Shown piece by piece: positions 62,203 through 64,000 of a DNA stretch of 64,000 bases (the stretch's first letter is position 1; the number at the start of each line of letters is the position of its first letter). The stretch spans positions 1-64,000 of the forward strand of contig NZ_JBLXEC010000016.1 of the NCBI RefSeq assembly GCF_048263515.1. Direction: 5' to 3'. The position numbers and the translations under genes are program-made. The stretch comes from Marinovum sp048263515 (GTDB lineage Bacteria; Pseudomonadota; Alphaproteobacteria; Rhodobacterales; Rhodobacteraceae). A model generated the notes under the pieces. It was not told where the DNA came from and did no database searches. It was given only the letters and a program-made list of their open reading frames with translations.

Positions 62203-63217
62203 CGGCACGCGCCTCCTCTTCGTGCAGGAAACAGGCCACTTCGCCTGCGCCATGCGGCCTCAGCAGCGGTTCGCGCCGGTCGCAGAGCCCCGCCACGTAG
62301 TGATCGCAGCGGGTGCGGAAGGTGCAGCCCGACGGCCGCGCCAGCGGATGGGGCACCATGCCGCGAATGGCCGGCAGGCGGTCGCGCGTCGTCACCCCGA
62401 TGCGCGGCACGCTGTCCAGCAGCGCCCGGGTATAGGGGTGCTGCGGCGCCTCGAAGAGCCCGTAGACGTCCGATTTCTCGACGATCCGGCCCATGTACAT
62501 CACCGCCACGTCATCGGCGACCTCGGCCACGACGCCCAGATCATGGGTGATCAGCATCACCGCCATCTTGAACTCGTCCTTGAGCTCGGCGATCAGGTCG
62601 AGGATCTGCGCCTGCGTCGTGACGTCGAGCGCGGTGGTCGGCTCGTCGGCGATCAACAGGCGGGGCTGGCACGACAACGCCATGGCGATCATCGCCCGCT
62701 GCCGCATCCCGCCCGACAGTTCGAAGGGATAGGCCTCGAACCGTTCCGCCGGGCGCGGAATGCCGACGCGGGCCAGCATGTCGATCGCTTCCTCGCGCGC
62801 CTCGGCCTTGGTCACCTTGCGGTGCAGCAGGATCGTCTCGGTGATCTGCTTGCCGATCTTCTGAATCGGTCCGAGCGAAGACATCGGCTCCTGAAAGATC
62901 ATCGCGATGTCGCTGCCGCGGATCGACCGCAGCTGCCGCGACCCGGTGCGGGCGCTGGCCAGGTCCACCGTCCGGCCGTCGGCCGCATGATAGAGGATCG
63001 AGCCGCCGGTGATCCGCCCCGGCGCATCGACGATGCGCAGGATCGATCGGGCGAGGATCGACTTGCCGCAGCCGCTCTCGCCCAGAAGGCAGAGGGTGCG
63101 GTCCGGCAGGATGTCGAGGTCGACGCCCTCGACCGCCTTGACCAGCCCGTCATCGGTGAAGAAGTGGGTTTTCAGGCCCTTGATCTCGACCAGGGGGGTG
63201 TCTTTGTCAGTTTGCAT
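62195..63217 (-). CDS. Dipeptide/oligopeptide-type ABC transporter ATPase (DppD/OppD-like)
   Basis: A 340-residue ATPase: Walker A GESGCGKSI (Ile replaces the usual Thr/Ser-rich end), signature LSGGMRQR, Walker B LIADEPTTALDVT, and the C-terminal CTFRTRCDHYVAGLC oligo-HPY cysteines. It starts at MQTDKDT and overlaps the permease stop by 11 bases. Confidence 0.92.
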   Translation of the reverse strand: MQTDKDTPLVEIKGLKTHFFTDDGLVKAVEGVDLDILPDRTLCLLGESGCGKSILARSILRIVDAPGRITGGSILYHAADGRTVDLASARTGSRQLRSIRGSDIAMIFQEPMSSLGPIQKIGKQITETILLHRKVTKAEAREEAIDMLARVGIPRPAERFEAYPFELSGGMRQRAMIAMALSCQPRLLIADEPTTALDVTTQAQILDLIAELKDEFKMAVMLITHDLGVVAEVADDVAVMYMGRIVEKSDVYGLFEAPQHPYTRALLDSVPRIGVTTRDRLPAIRGMVPHPLARPSGCTFRTRCDHYVAGLCDRREPLLRPHGAGEVACFLHEEEARADV

Positions 63218-64000
63218 AGGGATCAGCGGCATCGCGAAGGCCGTCTCCTAGGAAGTTGAGGGCAAGCACGGTGATCACGATGATCGAACCGGGCGCGATC
63301 AGAAGCCAGGGCGCCTCGATGATGGTGCGGATGTTCTGCGCCTCTTTCAGCAGCGTGCCCCAGGACACGATGGGCGGTTGCAACCCGATGCCGAGGAAGG
63401 ACAGCGAGGTCTCCGCGAGGATCATCAGCGGCACCGCCAGCGTCAGCGAGGCGATGATGTGGCTGGCGAAGCTCGGCACCAGGTGCTTGCGGATCACCTC
63501 CCAGTCCGACAACCCGTCAAGCCGCGCGGCGACCACGAAATCCTCGTGCCGGAGCGACAGGAACTTGCCGCGCACCTCGCGCGCCAGCGTCGTCCAGCCG
63601 ATCATCGAGACGATCAGCGTCACCACGAAATAGGTGCGCAGCGGCGGCCAGTCGAGCGGGATGGCGGCGGCAAGGCCCATCCACAGCGGAATGGTCGGGA
63701 TCGAGCGCAGGAACTCGATCAGCCGCTGGATGGCATTGTCGATCCAGCCACCGTAATAGCCCGAGATGCCGCCAAGGCTGACGCCCACGATCAGAGAGAC
63801 CGCAACGCCCACCAGCCCGATCGACATGGAAATCCGCGTGCCCATGATGATCCGGCTCAGGATATCGCGGCCCAGCCGGTCGGCGCCCCAGAAATAGACC
63901 GTCTGCTTCGGGTCCTTGGGGCCAAAGAAATGCCGGTCGGTCGGGATAAGCCAGAGCAGCTTGTACTCGGCGCCCCTGACGAAGAAACCCAGCGGGATCA
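63207..64000 (-). CDS. Dipeptide/oligopeptide-type ABC transporter permease (DppC/OppC-like), partial
   Basis: The C-terminal 264 residues of a DppC-type permease; the start lies beyond the right edge. The family motif FWGADRLGRDILSRIIMGTR precedes the transmembrane domain, and the ATPase-contact loop is EVIRKHLVPSF. The reading frame continues without break to 64000. Confidence 0.92.
   Translation of the reverse strand, partial: IPLGFFVRGAEYKLLWLIPTDRHFFGPKDPKQTVYFWGADRLGRDILSRIIMGTRISMSIGLVGVAVSLIVGVSLGGISGYYGGWIDNAIQRLIEFLRSIPTIPLWMGLAAAIPLDWPPLRTYFVVTLIVSMIGWTTLAREVRGKFLSLRHEDFVVAARLDGLSDWEVIRKHLVPSFASHIIASLTLAVPLMILAETSLSFLGIGLQPPIVSWGTLLKEAQNIRTIIEAPWLLIAPGSIIVITVLALNFLGDGLRDAADPYAN

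Overview
The window is high-GC DNA from an alphaproteobacterium, almost certainly a marine or soil Rhodobacteraceae (Roseobacter/Paracoccus-type) relative. Evidence is the split F0 operon with atpI-atpB-atpE and two b-type subunits (b and b'), the ParA-like MipZ division-site ATPase, the ffh / chorismate mutase / rpsP / rimM / trmD / rplS / rpmE block, and many TRAP and ABC uptake systems. No complete mobile element, prophage, CRISPR array, rRNA or tRNA gene was found. The only mobile trace is an IS256-type transposase remnant near 8.1 kb that has replaced the front half of a SulP permease gene.

Layout. 0-0.7 kb: an AT-richer stretch without a convincing gene, apart from the first codons of a minus-strand gene at the left edge. 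0.7-7 kb: VOC protein divergent from a LysR regulator, a universal stress protein (USP) coupled to an alanine/glycine:cation symporter, an M20 amidohydrolase, a second LysR. 7-13 kb: DUF481 outer-membrane protein, IS/SulP scar, PncC + NadE (NAD recycling and synthesis), a nitrilase-fold hydrolase. 13-19.5 kb: a GMC dehydrogenase - TRAP receptor - fused TRAP permease - USP operon opposite an IclR regulator. 19.5-28 kb: smc, two small exported proteins, an FCD-GntR regulator with its own operator, and the ATP synthase F0 operon. 28-31 kb: ArsR, EamA exporter with its LysR, an azoreductase. 31-41 kb: the translation/SRP block, with three tandem GNAT acetyltransferases and an opposite-strand phosphotransferase inserted in it, a Bcr/CflA exporter and mipZ.

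41-61 kb is the accessory highlight: a catabolic region with a Gfo/Idh/MocA oxidoreductase, two family-I-like CoA-transferases, enoyl-CoA hydratase, aldehyde dehydrogenase, a glucose/mannose-type ABC importer (gts-like), two GMC oxidoreductases, a Dabb protein, a large orphan flavoprotein and two LacI regulators. The two outer units share the same duplicated 12-bp palindrome TGGAACGTTCCA, placed the same way over each promoter (41310-41342 and 58436-58470, 17 kb apart). This indicates one LacI-controlled regulon that joins sugar-type oxidation to CoA-thioester chemistry. A second palindrome type (AACGTT core) lies between the AglR-like LacI gene and the sugar importer. 60.5-64 kb: a dipeptide/oligopeptide-type ABC system with a GntR regulator, running off the right edge.

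GC-rich perfect hairpins recur between genes of the same operon, often just after a binding-protein gene. A G-rich repeat with a conserved ggtatttg tail occurs at two places.
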